Positions 1 to 7,068 of a stretch of 8,244 nucleotides of DNA are shown here, one piece after another. The position numbers and the translations under genes were made by a program. Positions within the stretch are counted from its first letter, which is position 1, and each line of letters begins with the position of its first letter. The DNA is from an uncultured Clostridia bacterium (GTDB lineage: Bacteria; Bacillota_A; Clostridia; Christensenellales; Aristaeellaceae), in the NCBI GenBank assembly GCA_945871545.1, contig CAMBWJ010000065.1, positions 1 through 8,244 on the forward strand, written 5' to 3'. The notes under the pieces are model-generated. The model worked only from the letters and a program-made list of their open reading frames with translations, was not told the DNA's origin and searched no databases.

Positions 1-1709
1 TTCTTCTTGCGGGTGATGTCGCCGCCGTAGCACTTGGCCAGCACGTCCTTGCGCAGGGCCTTCACCGTCTCGCGGGCGATGACCTTGCCGCCGATGGCCG
101 CCTGAATCGGAATTTCGAACATCTGCCGCGGAATGGCCTCCTTCAGCTTCTCCGCGATGGAGCGCCCGCGCGGATAGGCCCGGTCGCGGTGCACGATGAT
201 GGACAGCGCGTCGCACTGGTCGCCGTTGAGCAGCATGTCCAGCTTCACCAGGTCGCTCCTGACGTAGCCCTTGAGCTCGTAGTCGAAGGAGGCATAGCCC
301 CGCGTGCGGCTCTTGAGCTGGTCGAAGAAGTCGTAGATGACCTCGTTGAGGGGCATGTCGTAGGAAAGCAGCACGCGGCCGCCCTCGATGTACTTCATGT
401 CACGGAAGATGCCGCGCTTGTCCTGGCACAGCTCCATGATCGCGCCCACGTAGTCCTGGGGCGTGATGACGGACGCATCCACGAAGGGCTCCTCCATGGA
501 TTCGATCTCCTGCACCGGCGGCAGGTTGGTGGGGTTGTCGATCATCACCTGCGTACCGTCGGTCTTGTTGACCTTGTAGACGACGCTGGGCGCGGTGGTC
601 ACCAGATCCAGGTCGAACTCGCGCTCCAGCCGCTGCTGGATGATCTCCATGTGCAGAAGGCCCAAAAAGCCGCAGCGGAAGCCGTAGCCCAGCGCCACAC
701 TGGTCTCCGGCTCGTAGGACAGCGCCGCGTCGTTCAGGCGCAGCTTCTCCAGCGCGTCGCGCAGGCTCTCGTAGTCCGCGCCGTCGGCGGGATAGATGCC
801 GCAGTACACCATCGGCAGCACCGGCTTGTAGCCCGGCAGCGGCTCCGAGGCCGGAGCGTCCGCCAGCGTGATGGTGTCGCCCACGTGCACGTCCGCGATG
901 TCCTTGATGGACGCGGCGATGTAGCCCACCTCGCCGGCGCGCAGCTCGTCCTTCGGTGCGTAGCCCAGCGGGCGGTACGCGCCCACCTCCGTGACCTCGA
1001 ACTCGCACTTGCCGGCCATCATGCGGATGCGGTCGCCCACCTTCACCCGGCCGCTCTTGAGCCGCACCGAGGAGATCGCGCCGCGATAGTTGTCATAGTA
1101 GGAATCGAAGATCAGCGCTTGCAGCGGCCCGTCCACGTCGTCCTGCGGCGCGGGGATCTTCTCGATCACCGCCTCCAGCACGTCCTCGATGCCCACGCCC
1201 TGCTTGGCGGAGATCAGCGGACAGCCCTCGGTGTCCAAGCCGATCTCGTCCTCGATCTCCTGCTTCACCACCTCGGGCTGGGCGCTGGGCAAATCGATCT
1301 TGTTGATGACGGGCAGGATCTCCAGATCGTGCTCCAGCGCCAGATACACGTTGGCCAGCGTCTGGGCCTCGATGCCCTGGGAGGCGTCCACCACCAGAAT
1401 CGCGCCCTCGCAGGCGGCCAGCGCGCGGGAAACCTCGTAGTTGAAGTCCACATGGCCGGGGGTGTCGATCAGGTTCAGCTCGTAGGTCTTCCCGTCCTTC
1501 GCGGTGTAGTTCATGCGCACGGCCTTCGACTTGATGGTGATGCCGCGCTCCCGCTCCAGCTCCATGGAATCCAGCACCTGATCGGTCATCTCGCGCAGCT
1601 GCATCGCACCCGTCTTTTCCAGGATGCGGTCCGCCAGCGTGGATTTGCCGTGGTCGATGTGGGCGATGATGCAAAAATTGCGTATTCTGCTCTGATCAAA
1701 TTCGGACAT
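1..1709 (-). CDS. lepA: Elongation factor 4 (LepA), C-terminus cut off by the window edge
   Basis: This is a ribosome-associated translational GTPase that acts on the elongating or assembling 70S ribosome in the cytosol (family knowledge: LepA/EF4, called back-translocase). Reading the minus strand from the ATG at 1709 gives 569 uninterrupted codons. The N-terminus [24 protein letters not shown] holds the G1 P-loop AHIDHGKS (residues 16-23). The switch I stretch ERERGITIK is at 52-60, DTPGH (G3) at 82-86 and NKID (G4) at 136-139. The EF-G-like domains follow, including [16 protein letters not shown] and the EF4-specific region ending YGGDITRKK. Family members are about 600 residues, so roughly 30 C-terminal residues lie beyond base 1. 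A GGAGG at 1717-1721, seven bases upstream, fixes the start. The upstream TRAP operon ends in a terminator, so lepA probably has its own promoter. The gene is intact as far as it can be seen. Confidence 0.97.
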   Translation of the reverse strand, partial: MSEFDQSRIRNFCIIAHIDHGKSTLADRILEKTGAMQLREMTDQVLDSMELERERGITIKSKAVRMNYTAKDGKTYELNLIDTPGHVDFNYEVSRALAACEGAILVVDASQGIEAQTLANVYLALEHDLEILPVINKIDLPSAQPEVVKQEIEDEIGLDTEGCPLISAKQGVGIEDVLEAVIEKIPAPQDDVDGPLQALIFDSYYDNYRGAISSVRLKSGRVKVGDRIRMMAGKCEFEVTEVGAYRPLGYAPKDELRAGEVGYIAASIKDIADVHVGDTITLADAPASEPLPGYKPVLPMVYCGIYPADGADYESLRDALEKLRLNDAALSYEPETSVALGYGFRCGFLGLLHMEIIQQRLEREFDLDLVTTAPSVVYKVNKTDGTQVMIDNPTNLPPVQEIESMEEPFVDASVITPQDYVGAIMELCQDKRGIFRDMKYIEGGRVLLSYDMPLNEVIYDFFDQLKSRTRGYASFDYELKGYVRSDLVKLDMLLNGDQCDALSIIVHRDRAYPRGRSIAEKLKEAIPRQMFEIPIQAAIGGKVIARETVKALRKDVLAKCYGGDITRKK

Positions 1710-1739
1710 ATGGAATCCTCCGCCTATCTATTCAATGTA

Positions 1740-1768
1740 ATGATACAGGATTCCAATGTAAAAATCAA
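1740..1768 (-). promoter_or_regulatory. Candidate lepA promoter
   Basis: On the minus strand, TTGATT (1763-1768) is followed after 17 bp by TATCAT (1740-1745), matching 4/6 and 5/6 of the sigma-70 consensus. The expected transcription start is near 1733, about 24 nt before the lepA ATG. The -35 box shares two bases with the foot of the upstream terminator hairpin. A weaker alternative in the same stretch is TTTACA (1757-1762), 17 bp, TACATT (1734-1739). Prediction from sequence only. Confidence 0.42.
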
Positions 1769-1795
1769 GTCCACCCCGAAAAACGGGGTGGACTT
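1760..1795 (-). terminator. Intrinsic terminator of the TRAP operon
   Basis: A perfect 12-bp stem (AAGTCCACCCCG at 1767-1778 paired with 1784-1795) closes a 5-nt loop. On the minus strand it is followed, after two bases, by five T residues (complement of 1760-1764). This is a textbook Rho-independent terminator. It lies 36 bases after the permease stop codon and isolates the transporter transcript from lepA. Confidence 0.9.
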
Positions 1796-1830
1796 TGCCG
1801 CGCAGACGCGCATTTTTATGAAGGCTGTGC

Positions 1831-3879
1831 TCAGGCCGTCTGCTTCTTGCTCAGCACGATCTGCAGCACCACGCCCAGGGCGATCAGCGCGAGACCGATC
1901 ACGTCCGTCAGCGTGCCGGGGATGATCAGGCAAAGGCCGCCGGCGATGGTCAGCACGCGCTCAACCACGTTCATCGGCTTCACCAGGTAGCCGCTCAGGC
2001 CCGCCGCCACGCCGATCATGCCGATGGTGGCCGTCAGCGCGATCAGGATCACGTCGTACCAGACCACGTCGCCCACGAAGAGGATCGACGGGCTGTATGC
2101 GAACACGAAGGGGATGATGAACGCTGCAATCGCCAGCCGTGTGGCCGTGATACCCGTCTTCATCGGGTTGCCCTTCGCAATGGCCGAGCCTGCGTAGGCT
2201 GCCAGCGCAACCGGCGGCGTGATGTCCGCCACGATGCCGAAGTAGAACACGAAGAAGTGCGCCGCGATGGTGGGAATGCCCATCTGAATCAGGATCGGCG
2301 CGCAGGTGGAGGCCATGATGCAGTAGTTTGCGGTGGTGGGAACGCCCATGCCCAGCACGATGCAGCACAGCATGGTCAGCACCAGCGCCAGCAGCGAAGA
2401 GGAGCCGGAGATGCCCACGATGATGTTGATCAGCTTGGAGGCAAGACCCGTGACGGTGAGGCAGCCGGCAATGATGCCCGCCACGCCGCAGGCCACGGCC
2501 ACGGTGATGACGCCGCGTCCGCCAGCCTCCAGGGAATCAAAGATGCTCTTTGCGCTGAAGCCGCCGTCCGCGCCGAAGGTTGCCGCAACCACGCCGTGCT
2601 TGAGCTGCTCGCCCGACTTCTTCGCGCGCAGGTAGCGCAGGAAGTTGTTGATAAAGCCCACCGCAATGGCCGCCAGAATGGCGATGGCTGCGGAGAACTG
2701 CATGGTCTTGGTGTTGCTGCACACCAGGTAGATCAGGATGATCAGGGGCAGCAGCAGGTAGCTGTCCTTGATCAGCTGGCGCATGCGGGGCAGCAGCTCC
2801 TTGGGAATGCCCTTCAGGCCCAGCTTCTTGGCCTCCAGATGCACCGCGATGAAGATGCCCAGGAAGTACAGCACCGCCGGCAGGATCGCGCGCACGATGA
2901 TGTTGGAGTAGGGCACGCCCACATACTCCGCCATCAGGAAGGCCGCAGCGCCCATGATGGGGGGCATGATCTGACCACCGGTGGAGGCGGCAGCCTCAAC
3001 CGCGCCAGCGAACTCCGGACGATAGCCGGTCTTCTTCATCATCGGAATGGTGACGGAGCCGGTGGTGACGGTGTTGCCCACGGAGGAGCCGGACACCATG
3101 CCGCACAGCGCCGAGGACACGACCGCGACCTTCGCCGGGCCGCCCGCGAAGCGGCCGCAGAGGCTGTTCGCCAGGCTGATGAAGAAGTCGGAGATGCCGG
3201 TGCGCTCCAGGAACGCACCGAAGATGATGAATACGACGATGTACTTGGAGCAGACGTTGATCGGGGTGGAGAGCACGCCGCTGTCGCCGTAGAACAGCTT
3301 GTAGACCACCAGCGGAATGCCGCCCTTGCTCCACAGGGTCACCAGGGTATAGATCATGAACACGCCGGCCACGCACAGAATCGGCAGGCCCACGCTGCGG
3401 CGGCACAGCTCCGCCAGCACCAGCATGCCAACCGCGCCGACCACGATGTAGAACATGTCCTTGGTGATGCGCATGTTCAGCTTCACCACGGTCTGGGCGT
3501 TGAAGGTGTAGAACAGGAACGCGCCCGCGCCCAGCACCATCAGCACGATGTCATACCAGGGCATGTAATTGACCCGAACCTTGCCCTTTTTGGCCGGGTA
3601 GGTCAGAAAACCGATGAGCACCACCAGTCCCAGGAAGGAGGACAGGCGGATCTGCTCCATGAAGTTTGCAAACAGGGTCACATAGATGCAGAAGAGCGCA
3701 AAGAGCACCGTCAGACTGTTGACGATGATCTTGGGAACGCCCTCCCACACGCGCGTGTTCGACTCGCGGTCAAACTTGCGCATGATCGCATCGACTTCCG
3801 CAGCCGATCCAACGTCTGCGTCCGCAGCGCCGGGGGCCGAGCCGATGATCTTCGGGTCCTTATCGGGGTCTCGCTTCAT
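1831..3879 (-). CDS. TRAP transporter fused permease (DctQ-DctM type, TAXI system)
   Basis: This is the integral membrane component of a tripartite ATP-independent periplasmic (TRAP) transporter, which drives solute uptake with an ion gradient. The 682-residue product matches the fused small-plus-large subunit class (TRAP_fused, COG4666-like) in size and motifs. About 45 charged N-terminal residues precede many hydrophobic segments. The smaller DctQ-like helices occupy roughly residues 50-180 and the DctM core follows. Recognisable DctM motifs are GSSVGNTVTTGSVTIPMM (264-281), GQIMPP (302-307), GMGVPTTANY (510-519) and DITPPVALAAYAG (552-564). The last roughly 75 residues add hydrophobic helices, as in other long fused members. 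The start at 3879 follows GGGAGGAG (3885-3892); an ATG 20 codons further upstream has no such site. The gene lies 139 bp downstream of the TAXI receptor gene and must be its partner. The substrate cannot be read from the sequence. Confidence 0.95.
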   Translation of the reverse strand: MKRDPDKDPKIIGSAPGAADADVGSAAEVDAIMRKFDRESNTRVWEGVPKIIVNSLTVLFALFCIYVTLFANFMEQIRLSSFLGLVVLIGFLTYPAKKGKVRVNYMPWYDIVLMVLGAGAFLFYTFNAQTVVKLNMRITKDMFYIVVGAVGMLVLAELCRRSVGLPILCVAGVFMIYTLVTLWSKGGIPLVVYKLFYGDSGVLSTPINVCSKYIVVFIIFGAFLERTGISDFFISLANSLCGRFAGGPAKVAVVSSALCGMVSGSSVGNTVTTGSVTIPMMKKTGYRPEFAGAVEAAASTGGQIMPPIMGAAAFLMAEYVGVPYSNIIVRAILPAVLYFLGIFIAVHLEAKKLGLKGIPKELLPRMRQLIKDSYLLLPLIILIYLVCSNTKTMQFSAAIAILAAIAVGFINNFLRYLRAKKSGEQLKHGVVAATFGADGGFSAKSIFDSLEAGGRGVITVAVACGVAGIIAGCLTVTGLASKLINIIVGISGSSSLLALVLTMLCCIVLGMGVPTTANYCIMASTCAPILIQMGIPTIAAHFFVFYFGIVADITPPVALAAYAGSAIAKGNPMKTGITATRLAIAAFIIPFVFAYSPSILFVGDVVWYDVILIALTATIGMIGVAAGLSGYLVKPMNVVERVLTIAGGLCLIIPGTLTDVIGLALIALGVVLQIVLSKKQTA

Positions 3880-3942
3880 ATTGTCTCCTCCCATGACCGG
3901 AAAGAATCCGCCAAATTTTCTAAAATGCCGCCGATACATGAC

Positions 3943-3979
3943 GGGGGACTATGGCGAAACGCCTTCGCCGTAGTCCCCC
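3943..3979 (-). promoter_or_regulatory. Long stem-loop between receptor and permease genes
   Basis: Arms 3943-3958 and 3964-3979 pair over 16 positions with one mismatch (3952/3970) around a 5-nt loop. No U-run follows on the minus strand, so this is not a normal intrinsic terminator. In an SBP-permease operon such a structure usually protects the 3' end of the receptor message or reduces read-through, giving more receptor than permease. That role is inferred here. Confidence 0.65.
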
Positions 3980-3989
3980 TGTTCTATCT

Positions 3990-4008
3990 CCGCGCTTTGC
4001 ACGCGCGG
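3990..4008 (-). promoter_or_regulatory. Short stem-loop just after the TAXI receptor stop codon
   Basis: CCGCGC (3990-3995) and GCGCGG (4003-4008) form a 6-bp GC-only stem with a 7-nt loop, 10 bases after the receptor stop codon. With the longer stem at 3943-3979 it makes a tandem hairpin pair in the intercistronic RNA. No U-tract follows. The likely role is mRNA stabilisation or partial termination (inference). Confidence 0.45.
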
Positions 4009-4018
4009 TCAGCGTTCC

Positions 4019-4963
4019 TTATTCGGCAACCGTGATGCCCTTCTCGGCGAAGTACTTGGCAGCGCCGGCAGCATAGGGAAGGCCGCACTCGGAAGCATAC
4101 TCCAGATTCAGCTCCAGGCCCTTCGCATGGGCGGCGGCGATCTCCTCGGTGTTCTCGAAGATGGTGGAAACGATGGTGTAGGCCTCCTCGTCGGTCACAT
4201 CGGCGTTGGCGATGATGATGGCCTTGACCGCCACGGTGGTCACGTCCTCGTCGATGCCCTCATAGGTGCCGGCGGGGATCACGCACTCGGTGTAGGCGCC
4301 GTTGAGCTCCTTCAGCTTCGCAACGTGCTCTGCATCGCAGCCAACCAGGTAAGCGCCCTTGGTCGCGCACAGATCGACGACGGCGGTGGTGGGAGCGCCC
4401 GCGACGACGAAGGCAGCGTCAATCTTGCCGTCCTTCAGCGCTTCGGCGGAGTCCGCGAAGGAGAGGTACTGGGGATTGATGTCGGCCTCGGTCATGTCAT
4501 AGGCGGCCAGGAAGTCCATGGCGTTGAAGTACACGCCGGAGCCGGCAGCGCCGATGGAGACGTTCTTGCCGCGCAGGTCGTCCATGCTCTTGATCTCCGG
4601 ATTGCAGGTGACCAGCTGCACGGTCTCGTTGTACAGGGCGGCCAGCGCCTTGAAGGAGGTGATGGGAGCGCCTTCATACTGCTCGAAGCGGATGCCGTTG
4701 TAGGCGTAGTAGGCAACGTCGCTCTGCACGAAGCCCAGCTGTGCGAAGCCCATGTCCAGCATGTCGATGTTGGCTGCGGAGCCCTCACCGGCAACTGCGG
4801 TCACCTGAACGTCGGTGTTGTCGCTGATGTACTGAGCCAGCACGCCGCCGAAGGCGTAGTAGGTGCCGGAGGTGCCGCCGGTGGTGAACTGCAGCTCTGC
4901 CATTGCGGATGCGCAGCTGAACACCATGACCAGTGCAATCAGAATCGCCAAAGTCTTTTTCAT
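4019..4963 (-). CDS. TAXI-family TRAP transporter solute-binding protein
   Basis: This is the extracytoplasmic receptor of the TRAP system; it binds the solute and hands it to the permease encoded next. The 314-residue product starts with a typical export signal: MKK, a hydrophobic core (residues 5-16), then SCASAMAE, with probable signal peptidase I cleavage near A20-A22. Cys17 stands in a poor lipobox (VFSC), so lipid anchoring is possible but not convincing. The mature protein opens with FTTGGTSGTYYAFGGVLAQYI (from residue 26), the signature of the TAXI (TRAP-associated extracytoplasmic immunogenic) family. GAAGSGVYFNAMDFL (138-152) and DGKIDAAFVVAG (178-189) also fit the bilobed fold, and the length is normal for the family. 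The start at 4963 has AAGGGGG (4973-4979) nine bases upstream. The frame stays open far upstream, but that part is the AT-rich promoter region. The ligand is unknown; some TAXI receptors are linked to glutamate or 2-oxoacids. Confidence 0.95.
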   Translation of the reverse strand: MKKTLAILIALVMVFSCASAMAELQFTTGGTSGTYYAFGGVLAQYISDNTDVQVTAVAGEGSAANIDMLDMGFAQLGFVQSDVAYYAYNGIRFEQYEGAPITSFKALAALYNETVQLVTCNPEIKSMDDLRGKNVSIGAAGSGVYFNAMDFLAAYDMTEADINPQYLSFADSAEALKDGKIDAAFVVAGAPTTAVVDLCATKGAYLVGCDAEHVAKLKELNGAYTECVIPAGTYEGIDEDVTTVAVKAIIIANADVTDEEAYTIVSTIFENTEEIAAAHAKGLELNLEYASECGLPYAAGAAKYFAEKGITVAE

Positions 4964-5026
4964 TGTAGTTTTCCCCCTTGAAAATTTGGGCATGTGAAAT
5001 TTCTCAATCACAACCCATTTTTTCAT

Positions 5027-5055
5027 ATTATACCGCAATTCTCTTCGCCTGACAA
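5027..5055 (-). promoter_or_regulatory. Strong promoter of the TAXI-TRAP operon
   Basis: TTGTCA (5050-5055, 5/6) and TATAAT (5027-5032, 6/6) are separated by exactly 17 bp on the minus strand. Transcription should begin near 5020, giving a leader of about 57 nt before the receptor ATG. The DNA upstream of the -35 box is AT-rich with A-tracts, which could act as an UP element (inference). Confidence 0.85.
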
Positions 5056-5217
5056 TAGTGAATCGAGTTTTTGAATGTAAATTATTGCATATTGCGTAAA
5101 ATCCAACGTCAATTTGTGTTTTTTTGCACTTTCCCCATCTCCCCAATGCACATTTGCATCGTCTTAACGCAAAAAGAAAGGCTGTAACATCCGCCCGCAC
5201 GCAATTCTGATATATGC
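5056..5217. other. AT-rich upstream regulatory region with inverted motifs
   Basis: No gene is seen here. The stretch is much richer in A+T than the coding DNA and lies between the nucleotidyltransferase hairpin and the TRAP promoter. It holds TTGCGTAA (5092-5099) facing TTAACGCAA (5164-5172), and ATGCA (5146-5150) facing TGCAT (5155-5159). These could be regulator sites for the transporter operon, but no regulator gene is present to support that. Confidence 0.35.
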
Positions 5218-5254
5218 GGAAAGGCCGACGGACTTGAACGCCGCCGACCTTTCC
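5218..5254 (-). terminator. Terminator-like hairpin after the nucleotidyltransferase gene
   Basis: Arms 5218-5231 and 5241-5254 pair over 14 positions around a 9-nt loop. In plus-strand RNA two positions would be mismatched, but in minus-strand RNA both become G-U wobbles, which fits selection on the minus transcript. It lies 26 bases after the stop codon. The bases beyond the stem are AT-rich but lack a clean U-run, so termination may be partial or factor-assisted. Confidence 0.6.
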
Positions 5255-5280
5255 TGAAATATCCGTATTGTGCGCTCCGC

Positions 5281-6192
5281 TCAGAGGCGATCCGGATAGG
5301 CGCCCTGGGCGATCAGCGCGCGAATCCGCTGCTGGGTGTTCGCCTTGTCCAGGGCGTAGGTCATGCCGAACCACTTGTCGTGGGTGGGCAGCACCTGCAC
5401 GCTTCCCCCGCCGCTGCGGATCAGCCTGCCCACGATCGAGGGCAGCAGGAACTCGGAGGTCACGTCGTCCCCGGACAGCCGCTCCAAAAAGCGCGGGAAC
5501 TGCTCCTCCAGATAGCCGATGAACGAAGCCGGCAGGCCCCAGATGTTCATCGAAACCGCCTCGCCGCCGTCCAGTTCGCGCACGCCGTCCTCCGCCTCCA
5601 CGCAGGGCCGCCCGTCGCGCAGCAGGATGCCGCGGGTCTCCCGAATCTCGTCGAGCTTCCCGTCCGCATCCACCTTGCAGATGCCGCGGGTCACGGCGCC
5701 GCTCTCCGAGAGCGTGTTGCCCAGCACGTAGCCCGCCATGCAGCAGTCCAGCTTCCTCTCATCCCGCGCGTCCGCGCTGATGTAGCCGTGAATCTGCCGG
5801 AAGGCTTCCGCGCCGTAGTAGTCGTCCGCGTTGAGCACGCAGAAGGGCTCGTGAATCACCTTCCTGCACGCCAGCACCGCATGTCCCGTGCCCCAGGGCT
5901 TCTTCCGCCCCTCCGGCAGCGCGATGCCCTGCGGCACGTCCGCCAGATCCTGATAGACGTACTCCACGTCGCACTTCTTCTCTACGCGCCGTCCCACGCC
6001 GTCGCGGAACATCTGCTCGATGTCCCGACGGATGATGAAGACCACGCGATCGAAGCCCGCCTGCAGCGCGTCGTGCACCGCGTACTCCATCAGCACTTCT
6101 CCGTTCGGCCCGACGGGTTCAATCTGCTTGACGCCACCGCCGAAGCGCGACCCAAAGCCTGCGGCCATAAATGCCAATGTCGTCCTCTTCAT
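5281..6192 (-). CDS. Nucleotidyltransferase-fold protein (sugar-phosphate activating type)
   Basis: This 303-residue protein looks like a single-domain NTP transferase (GT-A-like Rossmann fold), which joins a nucleotide to a sugar phosphate or similar phosphate ester in the cytosol. The N-terminal nucleotide-binding loop is AAGFGSRFGGGVKQ (residues 10-23), with the expected arginine at 16 and lysine at 22. PWGTGHAV (99-106) resembles the base/ribose-contact segment, and LNADDYYG (120-127) carries the metal-binding aspartate pair. There is no left-handed beta-helix acyltransferase domain, so it is not a GlmU-type enzyme, and the loop differs from classical GalU. The start at 6192 follows AGGAAG (6201-6206) at 8 nt. 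It is a one-gene unit with its own promoter and 3' hairpin, and no sugar or lipid-head-group genes adjoin it, so the substrate is undetermined. Similar proteins are usually annotated only as nucleotidyltransferase. Confidence 0.85.
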   Translation of the reverse strand: MKRTTLAFMAAGFGSRFGGGVKQIEPVGPNGEVLMEYAVHDALQAGFDRVVFIIRRDIEQMFRDGVGRRVEKKCDVEYVYQDLADVPQGIALPEGRKKPWGTGHAVLACRKVIHEPFCVLNADDYYGAEAFRQIHGYISADARDERKLDCCMAGYVLGNTLSESGAVTRGICKVDADGKLDEIRETRGILLRDGRPCVEAEDGVRELDGGEAVSMNIWGLPASFIGYLEEQFPRFLERLSGDDVTSEFLLPSIVGRLIRSGGGSVQVLPTHDKWFGMTYALDKANTQQRIRALIAQGAYPDRL

Positions 6193-6252
6193 AGGATATT
6201 CTTCCTCTTCACTTCCTCGTATTCATGCGGACACAGCCGCATTGTTAATTTT

Positions 6253-6281
6253 ATTATAACATACAATCCTGCAAACTGCAA
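6253..6281 (-). promoter_or_regulatory. Extended -10 promoter of the nucleotidyltransferase gene
   Basis: A perfect TATAAT (6253-6258) is preceded by TGT, making the extended -10 motif TGnTATAAT. The -35 element TTGCAG (6276-6281), 17 bp upstream, is weak (3/6), which is usual for extended -10 promoters. Transcription would start near 6246, giving a leader of about 54 nt. Two CTGCAAR heptamers in tandem (6269-6282) overlap the -35 region. Confidence 0.78.
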
Positions 6282-6333
6282 GTGTTGCGCGGTAATATGT
6301 TGGTCTGAAGCGCGTAAAAGCGGCCAAAACAGG

Positions 6334-6360
6334 AAAATGCCCCCGGTTTTTCCGGGGACA
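6334..6360 (-). terminator. Intrinsic terminator of the isomerase gene
   Basis: In minus-strand RNA, UGUCCCCGG (6352-6360) pairs with CCGGGGGCA (6338-6346), including one G-U pair, around an A5 loop. The stem is followed at once by UUUUCCUGUUUU (complement of 6326-6337). It starts 24 bases after the stop codon and separates the isomerase transcript from the nucleotidyltransferase promoter. Confidence 0.85.
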
Positions 6361-6384
6361 ACGCAGTTTTCGATTGGAATTGCA

Positions 6385-6984
6385 TTATTTCCACTTGGGA
6401 TTGTCGATGATGGTGGGCTTGCCGTCGCGCTCCACCAGCAGCTTGCGATAGCCCTTCTCCTCGATGGTGCCGTAGTTGTGGCCCGCATCCGCGCGGAACA
6501 CGAAGAAGGTGACCAGCGGCTCGTCGGGGCTGACGTTGATGGAACGGTGGGCATAGCGCTTCGGAACGTACACCGCCTTGCCGGCCTCCAGCTCCAGCGC
6601 GCGCCAGTCTCCCTCCGGGCTCTCCAGCAGCATGTAGCCGTGGCCGCTGAGGCAGTAGTACACCTCGCCGGTCTCCAGGATGGTGTGGAAGTGGCCCTTG
6701 GTCATGAAATACTCGTCGCCCACCTTGCCGGGATAGCAGATGGAGCAGCCGAAGGCCAGATCGCCCGGATGCTCCGGAACCGGCATGCCGTGGAACTCGT
6801 AGACCATCGGATTCCCCTCGGCAATCATCCTCTCCTCCGCCGCAGAATCCGCAAACATCCCCTTCATTTCCGACAGATAGCGCTTGCCGGTCTCCAGGTC
6901 CGGGCTGAGGCCGGTCTTCAGGTCGAACGCCATGGTGAAACCCTTTTCAAAATCGAACTTGAGATCGCTGGGATTAAAATCCAT
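6385..6984 (-). CDS. Cupin-type glucose-6-phosphate isomerase (archaeal-type PGI family)
   Basis: The likely reaction is interconversion of glucose-6-phosphate and fructose-6-phosphate (EC 5.3.1.9) in the cytosol. The 199-residue product is a metal-dependent cupin of the GPI family (Pfam GPI type), unrelated to the common large PGI. The diagnostic segment EYFMTKGHFHTILETGEVYYCLSGHGYMLL spans residues 91-120. Predicted metal ligands are H98, H100, E107 and H146, the same spacing as H88, H90, E97 and H136 of the Pyrococcus furiosus enzyme. Threonine 95 and lysine 96, in the TKGHFH stretch, are also typical. Length is close to the family norm of about 190. The start at 6984 has AGGAGGAG (6991-6998) six bases upstream; a GTG 13 codons earlier keeps the frame but lies upstream of this ribosome site. 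The gene stands alone between its own promoter and terminator. A related sugar-phosphate isomerase activity cannot be excluded. Confidence 0.9.
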   Translation of the reverse strand: MDFNPSDLKFDFEKGFTMAFDLKTGLSPDLETGKRYLSEMKGMFADSAAEERMIAEGNPMVYEFHGMPVPEHPGDLAFGCSICYPGKVGDEYFMTKGHFHTILETGEVYYCLSGHGYMLLESPEGDWRALELEAGKAVYVPKRYAHRSINVSPDEPLVTFFVFRADAGHNYGTIEEKGYRKLLVERDGKPTIIDNPKWK

Positions 6985-7047
6985 ATGGTTCTCCTCCTGT
7001 CCAATCGTATTTTCACGCCGCACGGCGCATGTTTTGTCTGCAATATA

Positions 7048-7061
7048 TCATTATGTAATGA
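7048..7061. promoter_or_regulatory. Operator-like palindrome at the isomerase transcription start
   Basis: TCATTATGTAATGA is a 14-bp perfect palindrome occupying about +1 to +15 of the predicted isomerase transcript. A repressor bound here would block initiation or escape. The size and position suit a dimeric regulator, but the regulator is unknown and binding is inferred only. Confidence 0.5.
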
Positions 7062-7068
7062 CAATAAC

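Noticed and set aside
189..1925. Long plus-strand open frame (578 codons) opposite lepA
   Set aside because: It is antisense to a clearly conserved lepA, rich in His, Gln, Val and Leu in the way mirror frames of GC-rich genes are, and shows no recognisable domain or ribosome site.
3880..3939. Twenty-codon N-terminal extension of the permease
   Set aside because: The ATG at 3937-3939 lacks a ribosome site, while the ATG at 3879 has GGGAGGAG at the right distance.
2257..4035. Long plus-strand open frame (592 codons) opposite the TRAP permease
   Set aside because: The composition is extremely His/Gln/Asp-rich and low complexity, antisense to a well-conserved membrane protein; a by-product of GC-rich codon usage.
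4127..4981. Plus-strand open frame opposite the TAXI receptor
   Set aside because: A Gly/Val/Asp-rich mirror of a conserved receptor gene, without a domain or start signal.
4964..5374. N-terminal extension of the TAXI receptor frame
   Set aside because: The extension crosses the promoter and the upstream hairpin and would bury the signal peptide; the ATG at 4963 has both a ribosome site and a signal sequence after it.
6985..7023. GTG start 13 codons upstream for the isomerase
   Set aside because: The strong AGGAGGAG lies inside this extension, directly before the ATG at 6984, and the extension adds nothing conserved.
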